Positions 54,828 through 64,000 are shown, numbered from the stretch's first letter. The stretch: DNA of 64,000 nucleotides from Dendrophyllia cribrosa (GCA_024195265.1 JAJLRJ010000009.1:31410774-31474773), one strand, 5' to 3'. Notes: a model not told the origin generated them from the letters alone. Numbers and translations are program-made.

Positions 54828-57043
54828 AATGACATCTCTACACTGATTACGACACTGATCCATACTATGCATGCAACTCCTACATTTTAAAGATATTCCA
54901 TTTTACTCTCAAAAGGAGAACCAATAATGGCCATGGTTGCGACGCCCAATGTGGCGCTCATCTGTCGTGTTACTCAAATCTGAGATTTGCCACAGTATCC
55001 ATAAAAACAGATAGATTTAATTTGCGATAGCTTTTATTTCACTCGCCCCTCATTAAAATTTTAGTGGAAAAGAGTCTGGAGTATGAACCTCCTTAAAACG
55101 AACACAAGAGGGAGGAAACCAAGTGTCCATATTTGCTGATGAATCTGCATTATGAAGATAGAATTTATATGAATATTTGTCTCCCCAGAACCAAATGGAC
55201 TGTCCGTAATACAAAAGTATCCGTATTGTAGAGGTGTCCGTAAGGAGAGATTCGATTTTACTCCAACTTTTATACAGCTTACCGCTGCATGGGTTGCTTG
55301 AGATAGTGTGCAGGTTCCTGTGAATTATCCATCCACGTCACGTTCTATGATTAGCCTCGCGTGGAACGTTGGTTTTGTTTTATTGGATAGTTGACGTTGA
55401 TAAGATTTGAATTATTATTCGAATGAGTACATGTTAGTTGTTTTAATTCAATCTTACATGTACTGCGGTGTTCAGGTGTACTGGCTACAAAAATTTAAAC
55501 ATGGTGTTGAATTTGGTTATTCTAATCATTCTTTTTTTCATTGAATTTATTCATTTTTTTATCCTGAAATTAAACGCTTAAAAATTTTTAGATGATCGAA
55601 AACATTTTAAAACTCTAAAACCCGACAACGTTTCGACGGTACTTCAGGTCATTATCAAGTCAAAAAAGGTAAAATTGAAATAAGAATATACAGGAGGTGA
55701 AACAATACAGAAATATTTAGTAGGCCTTTGGGTATCATTCCAATGGTAAAAAATAGTAAAACTACTTAAAAAATCTAGTTCTATTTAATTAATTTATTAA
55801 CTAATTCCAATTATCGAAGCTGCGGCATCATATGTAAAATAAATTCATGCATTTCTGCATGTTGTATGTTTTGAAATAGAGGTTTTGTGCAAAGAAATAA
55901 AATCGCATAATGTACAATATTAGAGTGTATGTTTCTCACTGTTTCATGGATCTTTTTCATGACCTTACGCAGCCAGGTTGTGATGAAAAGCCGTTGTTTT
56001 TGGCTGATACCTACATTTGTACATTCGAGTAAATTTGTCAAGGTAAGAAAATTTAACAAAGTGGAAGTAATACAAAACCAAAAATATAACATAACACAGG
56101 TCTCCAATTTATTTTGTTTTGTTTTGTCTTGATTTCTTTTTAATCTGCGCCATTTTTACACTGGCCGCTCTCCTTTTAAAGACGTCTTTACTGCTCCCCT
56201 GGATTTGATCAGTTAGTTCATAGAGTACCGAAGTGATGACGTCGCATAAACTAAATTTGTGAAACTATGGGATTTAATTAGATATTAGGAGGGCTGACGA
56301 AAAACGCCTGCTTGCCAAAAATCAGCATCTTATTGCAATTTGAGGTTGAGATATTGGCACTTTTATGTTCTGATGAGCACATACAAAGCCTTCTAATTTT
56401 GCCTCAGTTCCAAACGTTTGGAACAAAAGGCCAAATAAAAGGCGTTTGGAATAAAAGGCGGGGGGGCGGGGGAGTGTGAGGAGTAAATTTATAAGGAAGG
56501 GCTAGGTGTCGCCTCTACATCCTCCATTGACCGTAATTGTTTGACATCCCGGCGGTAACAAACCTTACGTATCGTGTTTTTTTTTTCTTTTGACACATTT
56601 GTTGTCTAAACTTGACTTAGGACACTTAATTCATCATGTTATCTGTTATGAAGCTAAATATTTTGTAATAAGTTTCACATACCCTTACCAAGTTTCAGCA
56701 AAATCGTTGGAGCAGAATTACGGAAGAATTAACGCCATCAAAATTTAGCCCCAAAATTCTAAGAATTCGCACCTTTATAAGGGGCGCGAACGAAATATAC
56801 GCGCTAGTTACCCCAGGAGGGGAGGGAGCATGTACGCTCCATTAGAAGTTTCCATGGGGTGCAATGTTTTTAAATGCGGGGCTACGCTGACTACGCGCGC
56901 ATATCACGTACGCCCCCCTAACTAAGGTGCGAATTCTTAGAATAAATTCCACACGTGCTCATTTCGTATTCATAGACAAAACTCTGAAAACTGCTTGTCA
57001 GCTTCGCCTGAGCTCAGATGCGGAGCAGCTTATAATCCCAACA
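54828..57043. other. Region between helicase gene and zinc-knuckle units
   Basis: Non-coding as far as seen. It includes the 3' UTR, a degenerate hammerhead-like word (55629-55647, minus), a G run near 56460 and a 188-bp MITE (next entry). The frame at 55811-56107 (minus) has no signature. Confidence 0.45.
56756..56943. mobile_element. 188-bp MITE, ATTCTAAGAATTCGCACCTT ends
   Basis: The 20-bp ends are exact inverted copies (right end AAGGTGCGAATTCTTAGAAT). Non-coding. Confidence 0.8.
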
Positions 57044-57221
57044 ACTATTCACAACGCTTGATAATAAAGCGCGAGGCATGATATCACACAAAACTGCCAT
57101 ATAAGCGCAAATTAGGCATTGCACGAGTATTTCACACCCCAGGATAATAATAAATACAAGACCCGATGTTTTTCTCGTTCAGTCTCTCAGTTTTCCAGCG
57201 CGAAGGAGGAAAGGGGGAACG
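57044..57221 (+). promoter_or_regulatory. Promoter region of zinc-knuckle unit 1
   Basis: Begins ACTATTCACAACGCTTG, a motif shared with the other two units; an AT-rich TATA-like word (AATAATAAATAC, about 57144-57155) lies about 30 bp before an initiator-like TTCAGTCTC. An apparently identical 178-bp copy is at 60337-60514. Confidence 0.55.
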
Positions 57222-57292
57222 ATTTTTCCTGCTACGAACACGAATTTTCCAGCAAGCAGAATTGACGACTGGAATTGGCACTGTCCATGAAC

Positions 57293-59549
57293 ATGGCTGA
57301 CCGAAGAGCTGCTAATGTACAGTTCCCGCAACAAGCGCCGGAACAAGTTCAACCGGGACAGAACCCAGCGCAAGCACAAGTTCAGCGACGACAAAATCCC
57401 GCGCCACAAGTTCGACAAGGGCAGAATCCAGTGCCACAAGTTCAGCAAGGACAGAACCCCGCGCCACAAGTTCAGCAAGGACAGAACTCTGCGCCACAAG
57501 TTCAGCAAGGACGGAACCCGGCGCCACAAGTTCAGCAAGGACAGAACCCTGCGCCACAAGTTCAGCAAGGTCAGAACCCTGCGCCACAAGTTCAGCAAGG
57601 CCAAAATCCCGCGCCACGGGTTCAGCAAGGCCAAAATCCCGCGCCACAGGTTCAGCAAGGGCAGAATCCCGCACCACAAGGCCAGGGCTTGTCGACGGAG
57701 GAAAAACTTGAGGTAAATTTTCGCTTTAACACGTGTTAGTTCTGAAATTATTATTTTATTAAGTGTTGTTGGCCACGGGAGTAATACTTTCTTTTGAGAG
57801 TGATGCGCGATGGGAAATGTTATTGGCCCCGGAGTGGACTCGTAAGAGTTTTTTATTTGCGATAATGGCCATTGCGTAGGCCACAGAATTAGGACTCCTT
57901 GTGAGTTTGTTATCGCAAATAATGGTCATGTTTTATATTGACCACGGCACTCCTGAGATATGTGAAATGTATTGGCCGCGGAGTTGACTCGTAAGAGTCT
58001 ATTGTTGGCGACAATGGCCATTGCGTCGGCCGCGGAGTAAGAACTCCTTGTGAGTTTGTTATTGCAAATAATGGTCATACTTTCGGCTGACTACGGAACC
58101 CCTTGAGATATGTGAAATGGTATTGGCCACGGGGGTGAAACTTGTAAGAGTGTATTATATACAAATGTGAAATGTTATTGGCCACGGAACAAGAGTTTGT
58201 TGACGCCGAGGTGATATGTTATTGGCCACGAAGTGAAACGCGCAAGAGCTTGTTTATGCAGATGTGATATGTTATTGGCCACGAAGTGAAACGCGCAAGA
58301 GTCTGTTTATGCAGATGTGATATGTTATTGGCCACGAAGTGAAACGCGCAAGAGTCTGTTTATGCAGATGTGATATGTTATTGGCCACGAAGTGAAACGC
58401 GCAAGAGTTTGTTTATGCAGATGTGATATGTTATTGGCCACGAAGTGAAACGCGCAAGAGCTGTTTATGCAGATGTGATATGTTATTGGCCACGAAGTGT
58501 AACGCGCAAGAGCTTGTTTATGCAGATGTGATATGTTATTGGCCTCGAAGTAAACTCGTAAGAGATTGTTATATGCAAATGTGAAATGTTATTGGCCACG
58601 GAGGTGAGACTCGTAATTGTTTGTTATGTTCTGGAAGATGTGAATATTATTGGCCACGGATTGAAACTCGTCAAAATTTGTTATGATTTCTTAAATGTGA
58701 ATATTATTGGCCAAGGAAGTGAAACTCTATAAGCGTTGGTTATGATTTTTTTTTTTCAAACGTGGTTAAGATTGGCCGCGGAAGGGGAACTCAAAAAGAG
58801 CTTGTTATTATTTTGCAAATGTGAATATTATTGGCGACGGAAGTGAAACCCTATAGGCGTTTGTTGTGATTTTCAAATGTGAATAATAGTGGCCGCGGAA
58901 GTAAAAAAAAAAAAAATATTGGCAATCGGGTGAGAGAATGTATTATGGGCGCAGATATGTTGAATACGTATGAACTAGTTCTACGATTATAAAGCGTCTG
59001 AGAGTATCTTGCCTTTTCCTTTTGAAATTATAGGCCTTACAGAAAAAGTACGATGAAATGAGAGCGGATATGGATATTTTCTCCAGTTCATCAGTGGACA
59101 GCCTCCTCAACAAAATTAAAAATCTCGCCTCCCGTCCCATTGTGGAGTTTAATAAGCACGAGGTCCTAGAGTTACTGGAAGCTCTTAAGAATACCGCTCG
59201 CGATGTACGCCACGAGAAGGAGGGCTACTTCCGTTTGACCTACGAAGCTTTGAGAACGAAATTGGACCAGCCTAACCATATCTTCCGGAGCTTTCTCTTG
59301 CCATTGCTAGGTGATAAAGACCATGAGAAGATATTGGGTATTATGGCAAAAGTTGAGAAGAGCAACAGGAGTCAGCCGCAACCAATGCCACTGTCACATG
59401 CGAGGAGGTCAAATGCCCCATATGTTCGCTGCTATAGTTGTGGGAAGCTTGGGCATATCGCTGTCAATTGTTTCAAAAGAAGGAGGGAACAGCGCGGACG
59501 CCCGTCTGAACCTGCTTCCCGACCTAGGAACATTAACAATAACAAATGA
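57293..59549 (+). CDS. Gag-like zinc-knuckle protein, unit 1 (two exons)
   Basis: Exon 1 57293-57712 (ATG; donor GTAAAT) and exon 2 59034-59549 (acceptor ATTATAG; stop TGA), both phase 0, giving 311 residues. Exon 1: MADRRAANVQFPQQAPEQVQ, then about eight copies of a 10-residue unit (APQVQQGQNP), then TEEKLE. Exon 2: a helical region (DSLLNKIKNLASRPIVEFNK, LTYEALRTKL) and a C-terminal CCHC knuckle CYSCGKLGHIAVNC with a basic tail. AATAAA lies at 59633. This is the general layout of retroelement Gag (nucleic-acid binding, multimerising), but with an intron and its own promoter. ATG 57293 was preferred over 57287 because the related units start MAE. Function unknown. Confidence 0.65.
57398..57680 (+). 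repeat. 30-bp coding tandem repeat
   Basis: Units built on CACAAGTTCAGCAAGG followed by CAGAACCCCGCGC-like bases, coding APQVQQGQNP. Eight or so copies, nearly identical at the DNA level, so recently expanded. The minus-strand and shifted frames over it are artefacts. Confidence 0.9.
57760..58900. repeat. Tandem repeats in the intron of unit 1 (53-bp core)
   Basis: 58195-58545 holds about six near-identical 53-bp copies with TGTTATTGGCCACGAAGTGA and CGCGCAAGAG; degenerate relatives (ATTGGCCACGGAAGTGAAAC) spread over the whole 1.1 kb. Each copy has an inverted CCAAT (ATTGG). Confidence 0.85.
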
Positions 59550-59854
59550 ACATGGGTTATATCTAAGATCGCAAAGAACAGAATTTGTTTACTATTGCGT
59601 CAGAAATTGCTGACTATGTAATGCTGTATTTCAATAAATACTGTATAATGTGGCAATGAATCGCTATTCTACGTTTATTCACCCTTGCCTCTCGTTTTAG
59701 GAATTTTCTTCCTCCTTTTCCTCTAGTAGAGAAGTGGCAGTTGTGAAAAAGAGTATCTAAACACACTCCCCCAGTCTATTGCTGGGTCATGACTGTCACC
59801 CCTCTGCTAACCTCGGTTCCCTTTTTTTTATTATTCCTTTGTTTTCATACCTAG

Positions 59855-60097
59855 ATCACCACAAGTCTCCCCTGGGAATGGGAGTTTGACCCACAGTTCG
59901 ATGAAAAAGTTGCACAATATGCAAAGATGCCGCAAAAGCCAATCACGTGGGTGGATTGGATGGGAACGTCACTGGAGGTTAGCTCAGGGGTGACAGAAAC
60001 AGATACCCTCATGGACTGGCAAGACATTAACGAACTGAAACGCTTTGTATGTGCTTTTCCTCCAGACACGCCTGACAAACGACCTCGCTTGGAATAA
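59855..60097 (+). CDS. Candidate alternative 3' exon of unit 1
   Basis: Acceptor ATACCTAG followed by 80 phase-0 codons and TAA, with AATAAA at about 60124. Sequence: ITTSLPWEWEFDPQFDEKVA, later WVDWMGTSLEV and TPDKRPRLE. It could be joined to exon 1 (phase-0 donor at 57712) in place of the zinc-knuckle exon. I do not recognise the domain. Confidence 0.4.
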   Translation: MTTSLPWEWEFDPQFDEKVAQYAKMPQKPITWVDWMGTSLEVSSGVTETDTLMDWQDINELKRFVCAFPPDTPDKRPRLE

Positions 60098-60273
60098 CAA
60101 CATTTATGTATCAGAAATAAGAAAATAAATTGTATGTTCTGATAACCCTCGTTAGAGTGTGAGTAAGGGAAGTGTATGGGAAGGATGAGGCTGGGGTTAT
60201 TAAGAGTGGGATGATCCTTCCTCTCAGGGGGGCCTGGGGGAGAATTCGGGTAAAGCGAAGCGGGTAGCGCGTA

Positions 60274-60660
60274 GATCAACTTTCTACCCATACCTTATCA
60301 GGCTGAGCGTGGAAAGAGAGCGTTGGGTAATAGAATACTATTCACAACGCTTGATAATAAAGCGCGAGGCATGATATCACACAAAACTGCCATATAAGCG
60401 CAAATTAGGCATTGCACGAGTATTTCACACCCCAGGATAATAATAAATACAAGACCCGATGTTTTTCTCGTTCAGTCTCTCAGTTTTCCAGCGCGAAGGA
60501 GGAAAGGGGGAACGGCCCCCCTCACCCACCCTCCTGCTGAAAATTCGTGTCCGAGTACACGAGTACAAGCTATCGCCTCCTTAACGCTGGATCAACTTTC
60601 TACCCATACCTTATCAGGCTGAGCGTGGAAAGAGAGCGTTGGGTAATAGAATACTATTCA
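60274..60660. repeat. 71-bp direct repeats round a promoter copy
   Basis: 60274-60344 and 60590-60660 are the same 71 bp (GATCAACTTTCTACCCATAC...). Between them lies the promoter copy 60337-60514 and, at 60536-60556, an inverted piece of the unit 1 leader (57233-57255). Both joints share ACTATTCA. Confidence 0.85.
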
Positions 60661-60762
60661 TACCTTATTAATATTCATTAGCCCTCGTGCATAGTATATA
60701 AGCATGCATTAATTATTCATAGTTGTCAGTTTTGCCTAACTTTGGTTGGAATCGTTTGAAAT
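60654..60762 (+). promoter_or_regulatory. Promoter region of zinc-knuckle unit 2
   Basis: ACTATTCATACCTTATTAAT, then a good TATA box TATATAAG (60695-60702) and an initiator-like TTGTCAGTTTT about 30 bp on. Confidence 0.6.
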
Positions 60763-60985
60763 ATGGCCGAGCGTCCGTCCGCAGTGAACGACCCTGCAAG
60801 TGCCCTGCAAATTTTTACAGCCCCTTCAAGGCTTTGTTGAGCAGGCTGCTCCGCCAACCACGTCCTCATCACAGCCTGGGGCAACTTCGGGAACAATCGT
60901 GAGCAGTGATAATGCGTCCCAAAGTTCTTCTCAAGAAAACGCCAATGGGTCGAGTGTGTCGAACAACTCGACGGTGAACCTTGAG
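60763..60985 (+). pseudogene. Unit 2 exon 1, frameshifted
   Basis: ATG at 60763 (MAERPSAVNDPASALQIFTA) runs into TGA after about 25 codons. The frame that reaches the phase-0 donor (GTAATC at 60986) is one base off: LQGFVEQAAPPTTSSSQPGA, later SSVSNNSTVNLE. The end NLE before the donor matches units 1 and 3. So the copy has a one-base shift near 60800-60835, unless the assembly is wrong. Confidence 0.5.
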
Positions 60986-61429
60986 GTAATCGGCTACAAC
61001 GTTTAAGTTTTGTATTCTAGCCGGGGTTTGTTGGTTATGTCTTGTTGCCCAACGTTACATTTTCTCGTTTATGTTTTTCCCGTTACTCGGGGCCGGTTTT
61101 AAGTTTCGCGTTTGGAGCACATGGTCGGTAGATATTGCTTTGGGTCGCCACGATACAGTTCTTTCAAATGCTAGGCGATAGTCTGTTGTTTTATATTATG
61201 TTTTGCTGTTGCATTCGTTGGTTTTCTTTTCTTTTTTCTTTTGTTTGCTCTTATGAATTAGGGTTGTTATATAATTGGAGCTGTTTTTGTTTTTGGGTTG
61301 AGGACCGAAGAAATTATTTATGCTGTTTGCACCTTTTCTCGCTTGTCCCTTGAGGGTCGTGGGGCGGGAGATCCCGGTCAAGGTCCGTTTTAGTCTGACA
61401 GTGGTGTTTGGTTTTGTTTGTCTGGCCAC

Positions 61430-61740
61430 ATGGTGGCGTGGACCGTTTGAGCAGTGCGTCGAGGACTTCTGCTCTGTGCTACGGGTGGCGTGAAAAAAAA
61501 CAAATTCGGTCGAGGACCGATTGAGCAGTGTGTCGAGGACCTCTGCTCTGTGCCAAGGGGCGACGTAAAAATAAAAAATCGGTCGAGGACCGATAAAGCG
61601 GTGTGTCGTGAAATTTCGCCCGGTGCCACGAGGTGGCGTGAAAAGGGAAAAACAAAAGACAACAAATCGGTCAAGGACCGCTTGTGCAACGAGTCTTCCT
61701 TTTCGCCCTGTGCCATGAGGTGGCGTAAGATGGGAAAGCG
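61430..61740. repeat. About 80-bp tandem repeat in the intron of unit 2
   Basis: Four degenerate copies with GGTCGAGGACCG, GCTCTGTGCC and GGTGGCGTGAAAA words. The 204-codon minus frame and the 106-codon plus frame over it are repeat artefacts. Confidence 0.75.
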
Positions 61741-62026
61741 ACAGGGAACCATTTACTTTGACCATATACGTTGACCCCGTGGTGAAAAGGAAAGAATCGG
61801 ATTGGGCCACGCGGTGGCTGTGTGCTTAACGTGCCGAGGGAACTTGTGCGAAGATTCCGTGAAATCTTCTTAGGTAAGGAATTCGGTCGCTCGGTACCAC
61901 AACATGGAGTGAAGCAATATATTTTGGAGCATGAGATCCGGGCCCTAGGCAAAACAGCTCTGAGGTGAAGCAAGGACTGGAGTTGAGGACATTAAGAAGT
62001 TATTTGGGCGTTTCTTTCCCTTGTAG

Positions 62027-62527
62027 GTCCCGGCCACAACGGTCGGTGCGTTAAAGAAGGAATTAGATGAGTGGAAGAAAAGAAAAAAAATTGATGCATC
62101 GGCAATCGAGTCTGCTTTGTCGACTCTCCAAATGGTGATTGCGCGTCCAGTGGCTCTTTTTGATCCATGCGCTGCGATCGCCGCTCTAGATGAAGTGGTC
62201 AACGTCACGAAGGAAAAGACGGATGAAAGAGCGTCGCGTTATGAAATAGTGCCAAGGCAGTGCCGTCCGTTGTTTAACAACCCGTGTCTGCAACAGGTGT
62301 TAATAAAGCTGGTGGCGTCTAAAGAGGAGGCCGAGGTCGCGAAGGTTATTGCTAAGGCAACCAAGCGGCCCGCCCCAGTAAATCACGGTTCGTTCACTGG
62401 ACGGACGCGTAAGGCTCCATACCAGAGGCGTGGCACCAATCTTAGCCCTAGATCACCTTTGGAGAGGAAGTGCTGGGTGTGTGGAAAAGCGGGACACATC
62501 TCGCGCTCTTGCCCGGACAAGCGTTAA
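62027..62527 (+). CDS. Gag-like zinc-knuckle protein, unit 2 exon 2
   Basis: Acceptor CCTTGTAG; 166 codons in phase 0 and TAA. VGALKKELDEWKKRKKIDAS, AIESALSTLQMVIARPVALF, KLVASKEEAEVAKVIAKATK, then a basic stretch and the knuckle CWVCGKAGHISRSCPDKR. Aligns in layout with exon 2 of unit 1 (SLL..I..LASRPIV..F). Polyadenylation signals AATAAA at 62602 and 62622. Confidence 0.65.
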   Translation, partial: VPATTVGALKKELDEWKKRKKIDASAIESALSTLQMVIARPVALFDPCAAIAALDEVVNVTKEKTDERASRYEIVPRQCRPLFNNPCLQQVLIKLVASKEEAEVAKVIAKATKRPAPVNHGSFTGRTRKAPYQRRGTNLSPRSPLERKCWVCGKAGHISRSCPDKR

Positions 62528-62824
62528 AGATGGTGCCATCAGTGAAAGTGATTTGTTTTGAAATGGGATTCTGGATTGTCTTTGTATTTGCAGTTGACAA
62601 TAATAAATGTAAAAGTACTGCAATAAATATGTGTCGTTTTTATTTTTCCATTTGGGAGTCTGTGGTCTCGAGGTTGGGAGAATGACCCCACAAGCGTTTT
62701 GCCCATAGACATGCCCTTGATCCCGATTACTCGGGCTACGGTGGTCATTTTCTCCGAACTCGGATTTGCAGCTTCCGTTTAGGTACGTCATTCTGATCCT
62801 TTTCTTTTGGTGTTCTTGTTCTAG

Positions 62825-63160
62825 CCTAAAACAAAACGTCTCAAGGGAGATACGATGACCTTTATGCCCTTAGAAGCGGTGGAAAAAAGCAGGCATAGGG
62901 GTGCCCTGGAGAGTAAACCGAGTTCGGAGAAAATGACATCAAAAGACGCTTGCTTAACCCATGTTCAAGGCATTGTTGCGGAGGGAACTCCTAACCTGCG
63001 GGATCTGTCTTTTCGCGATCCGGACTCCTTTCAAGCTGGTCAACTTGGCACCCGCATTGGACTCTGGGAAAACATTTGGACGGGTACGAACCCGCAAGGG
63101 ATGTCCTTGAATGGTTTGAGCATGGGGTGGATATCAAAAATTTATGAAGGTTTACAATAA
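62825..63160 (+). CDS. Candidate alternative 3' exon of unit 2, retroelement-like
   Basis: Acceptor TTGTTCTAG, 111 phase-0 codons and TAA. Frame: KTKRLKGDTMTFMPLEAVEK, later LRDLSFRDPDSFQAGQLGTR and IGLWENIWTGTNPQ. In the next frame just after NPQ the DNA reads DVLEWFEHGVDIKN, a phrase like those that precede the reverse transcriptase in DIRS-type elements of cnidarians as I remember them. So this may be a remnant of such a pol region, frameshifted. Confidence 0.4.
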   Translation, partial: PKTKRLKGDTMTFMPLEAVEKSRHRGALESKPSSEKMTSKDACLTHVQGIVAEGTPNLRDLSFRDPDSFQAGQLGTRIGLWENIWTGTNPQGMSLNGLSMGWISKIYEGLQ

Positions 63161-63381
63161 TTTGGCATGGTCCTCTTTATAGCATTTATTACAGTCATGT
63201 TGGAATATTAGTGAGGGTTGGGAAATTAGTTTGGTTAAGGATGGGTAAGGTTGGGGGGGGGGTGTGTTATCTTTGGTATGATTGTTTGGATTAGCCAGCG
63301 AATTCCACGGCGATTGCGGGGCGCAGTCTGGGGTGACTTTCCCGTATCTAAATGCTAATGAGTGTGCAGGAGGGATAATGA

Positions 63382-63600
63382 ACTATTCATAACACTCCTA
63401 ATGATATGCGAAACTGAAATACATTAAATTAACACATCCTTTGCGATTCAATGCACGCAGGCATGTGCAGAAGGGTGTCCTAAGGGTATAAATACTGAGT
63501 CAAAGCAGAATAGCACTCCTTTCGTGCTTAGTCTCAGCCAGCGGAGCAGCGAACGAGATCTCTCTGGTTTTTTCGACCCACGCGAATTTTTTCTGGAATA
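63382..63600 (+). promoter_or_regulatory. Promoter region of zinc-knuckle unit 3
   Basis: ACTATTCATAACACTCCTAA at 63382, TATA box TATAAATA at 63487-63494 and an initiator-like CTTAGTCTCAGCC about 30 bp further, then a short leader to the ATG at 63601. Confidence 0.65.
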
Positions 63601-63864
63601 ATGGCTGAAGTTCCAGCGCCGGGAGTACAATTTCCTCGACCACCAGTTAACCCTCCAGCACAAGGCCCACAAGTTGCACAGGCTGCTCAAGTTCCACAAC
63701 CCGCGCAGGTCGCACAAGCTGCTCAAGTTCCACAAGCTGTGCAAGTTCCACAAGCTGCTCAGGTTCTACCAGCCGCAGAAGCCGCACCAGTGCTACAGGC
63801 TGCACAGGCAGTGGGTCAAAATGCTGCTCAAAATGATGTTGCCGGCGAACAAACCGAACTTGAG
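63601..63864 (+). CDS. Gag-like unit 3, exon 1 (gene runs off the window)
   Basis: ATG at 63601, 88 codons in phase 0, donor GTAAAT at 63865. MAEVPAPGVQFPRPPVNPPA, then a Val-Pro-Gln-Ala repeat region (QVAQAAQVPQPAQVAQAAQV) and EQTELE. Same start (MA[DE]) and same LE end before the intron as units 1 and 2. The zinc-knuckle exon would lie beyond 64000. Confidence 0.6.
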
Positions 63865-64000
63865 GTAAATTTTATGTCCCTGTTTTGTCTTGTTACATTT
63901 CGCGTTTTCACCGTTTGGGAACATATTATACGCTTGGTTTATTTATCTTACGTAAACCTAGGTTTATTCTTTATCGTGGGCGTGTTGCATTTGTCTTTGC

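Noticed and set aside
55629..55647. Further hammerhead ribozyme
   Set aside because: On the minus strand the box reads CTGAAGT instead of CTGANGA, so the core is not kept.
58195..58545. CRISPR-like array
   Set aside because: The 53-bp units are contiguous without unique spacers, and the context is a eukaryotic intron.
61196..61810. 204-codon minus-strand gene
   Set aside because: It covers the tandem repeats of the unit 2 intron, has no ATG context or domain, and lies opposite to the local genes.

Overview
The window is eukaryotic nuclear DNA: AT-rich, with spliced genes using GT-AG introns and a dense load of transposons. Gene content and repeat families (a HELZ2-type helicase, hAT, mariner, Penelope-like elements with hammerhead ribozymes, tRNA-derived SINEs, DIRS-like fragments) fit a cnidarian, probably an anthozoan such as a stony coral. 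The species cannot be read from the sequence.

Positions 3551-54827 (+) hold one very large gene, which I reconstructed as 35 exons with consistent intron phases. It encodes at least 3,502 residues; a first exon with the start codon was not found. The order of parts is: TPR-like repeats (exons 1-7), a charged linker (8-15), three CCCH zinc fingers (16-19), a HELZ/UPF1-type N-terminal region (20-22), a first superfamily 1 helicase (23-26), an RNase II-type (RNB) exonuclease region with acidic segments (26), and a second superfamily 1 helicase (27-35). This is the architecture of HELZ2, an interferon-induced helicase/3'-5' exoribonuclease in mammals, with a HELZ-like N-terminus.

Its introns are full of mobile DNA. 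Intron 7 carries a 6 kb unit with inverted ends that holds a broken Cys-rich gene and a deleted mariner. Intron 20 carries a 5.5 kb near-palindrome split by a 1 kb Mutator-like insertion; the other arm preserves the empty site. Intron 31 starts with a GC donor and holds a chain of (TA)n-flanked palindromes, tRNA-SINEs and a 5'-truncated Penelope-like element with several hammerhead ribozyme cores.

From about 57.0 kb to the right edge lies a different neighbourhood: three tandem related units, each with its own promoter, a low-complexity Pro/Gln/Ala- or Ser-rich first exon ending in LE before a phase-0 intron, and (in the two complete units) a second exon ending in a CCHC zinc knuckle. Each complete unit also has a further phase-0 3' exon. 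They resemble retroelement Gag proteins (possibly DIRS-derived) that have been duplicated at the DNA level. A 178-bp copy of the first unit's promoter has been pasted upstream of the second unit.
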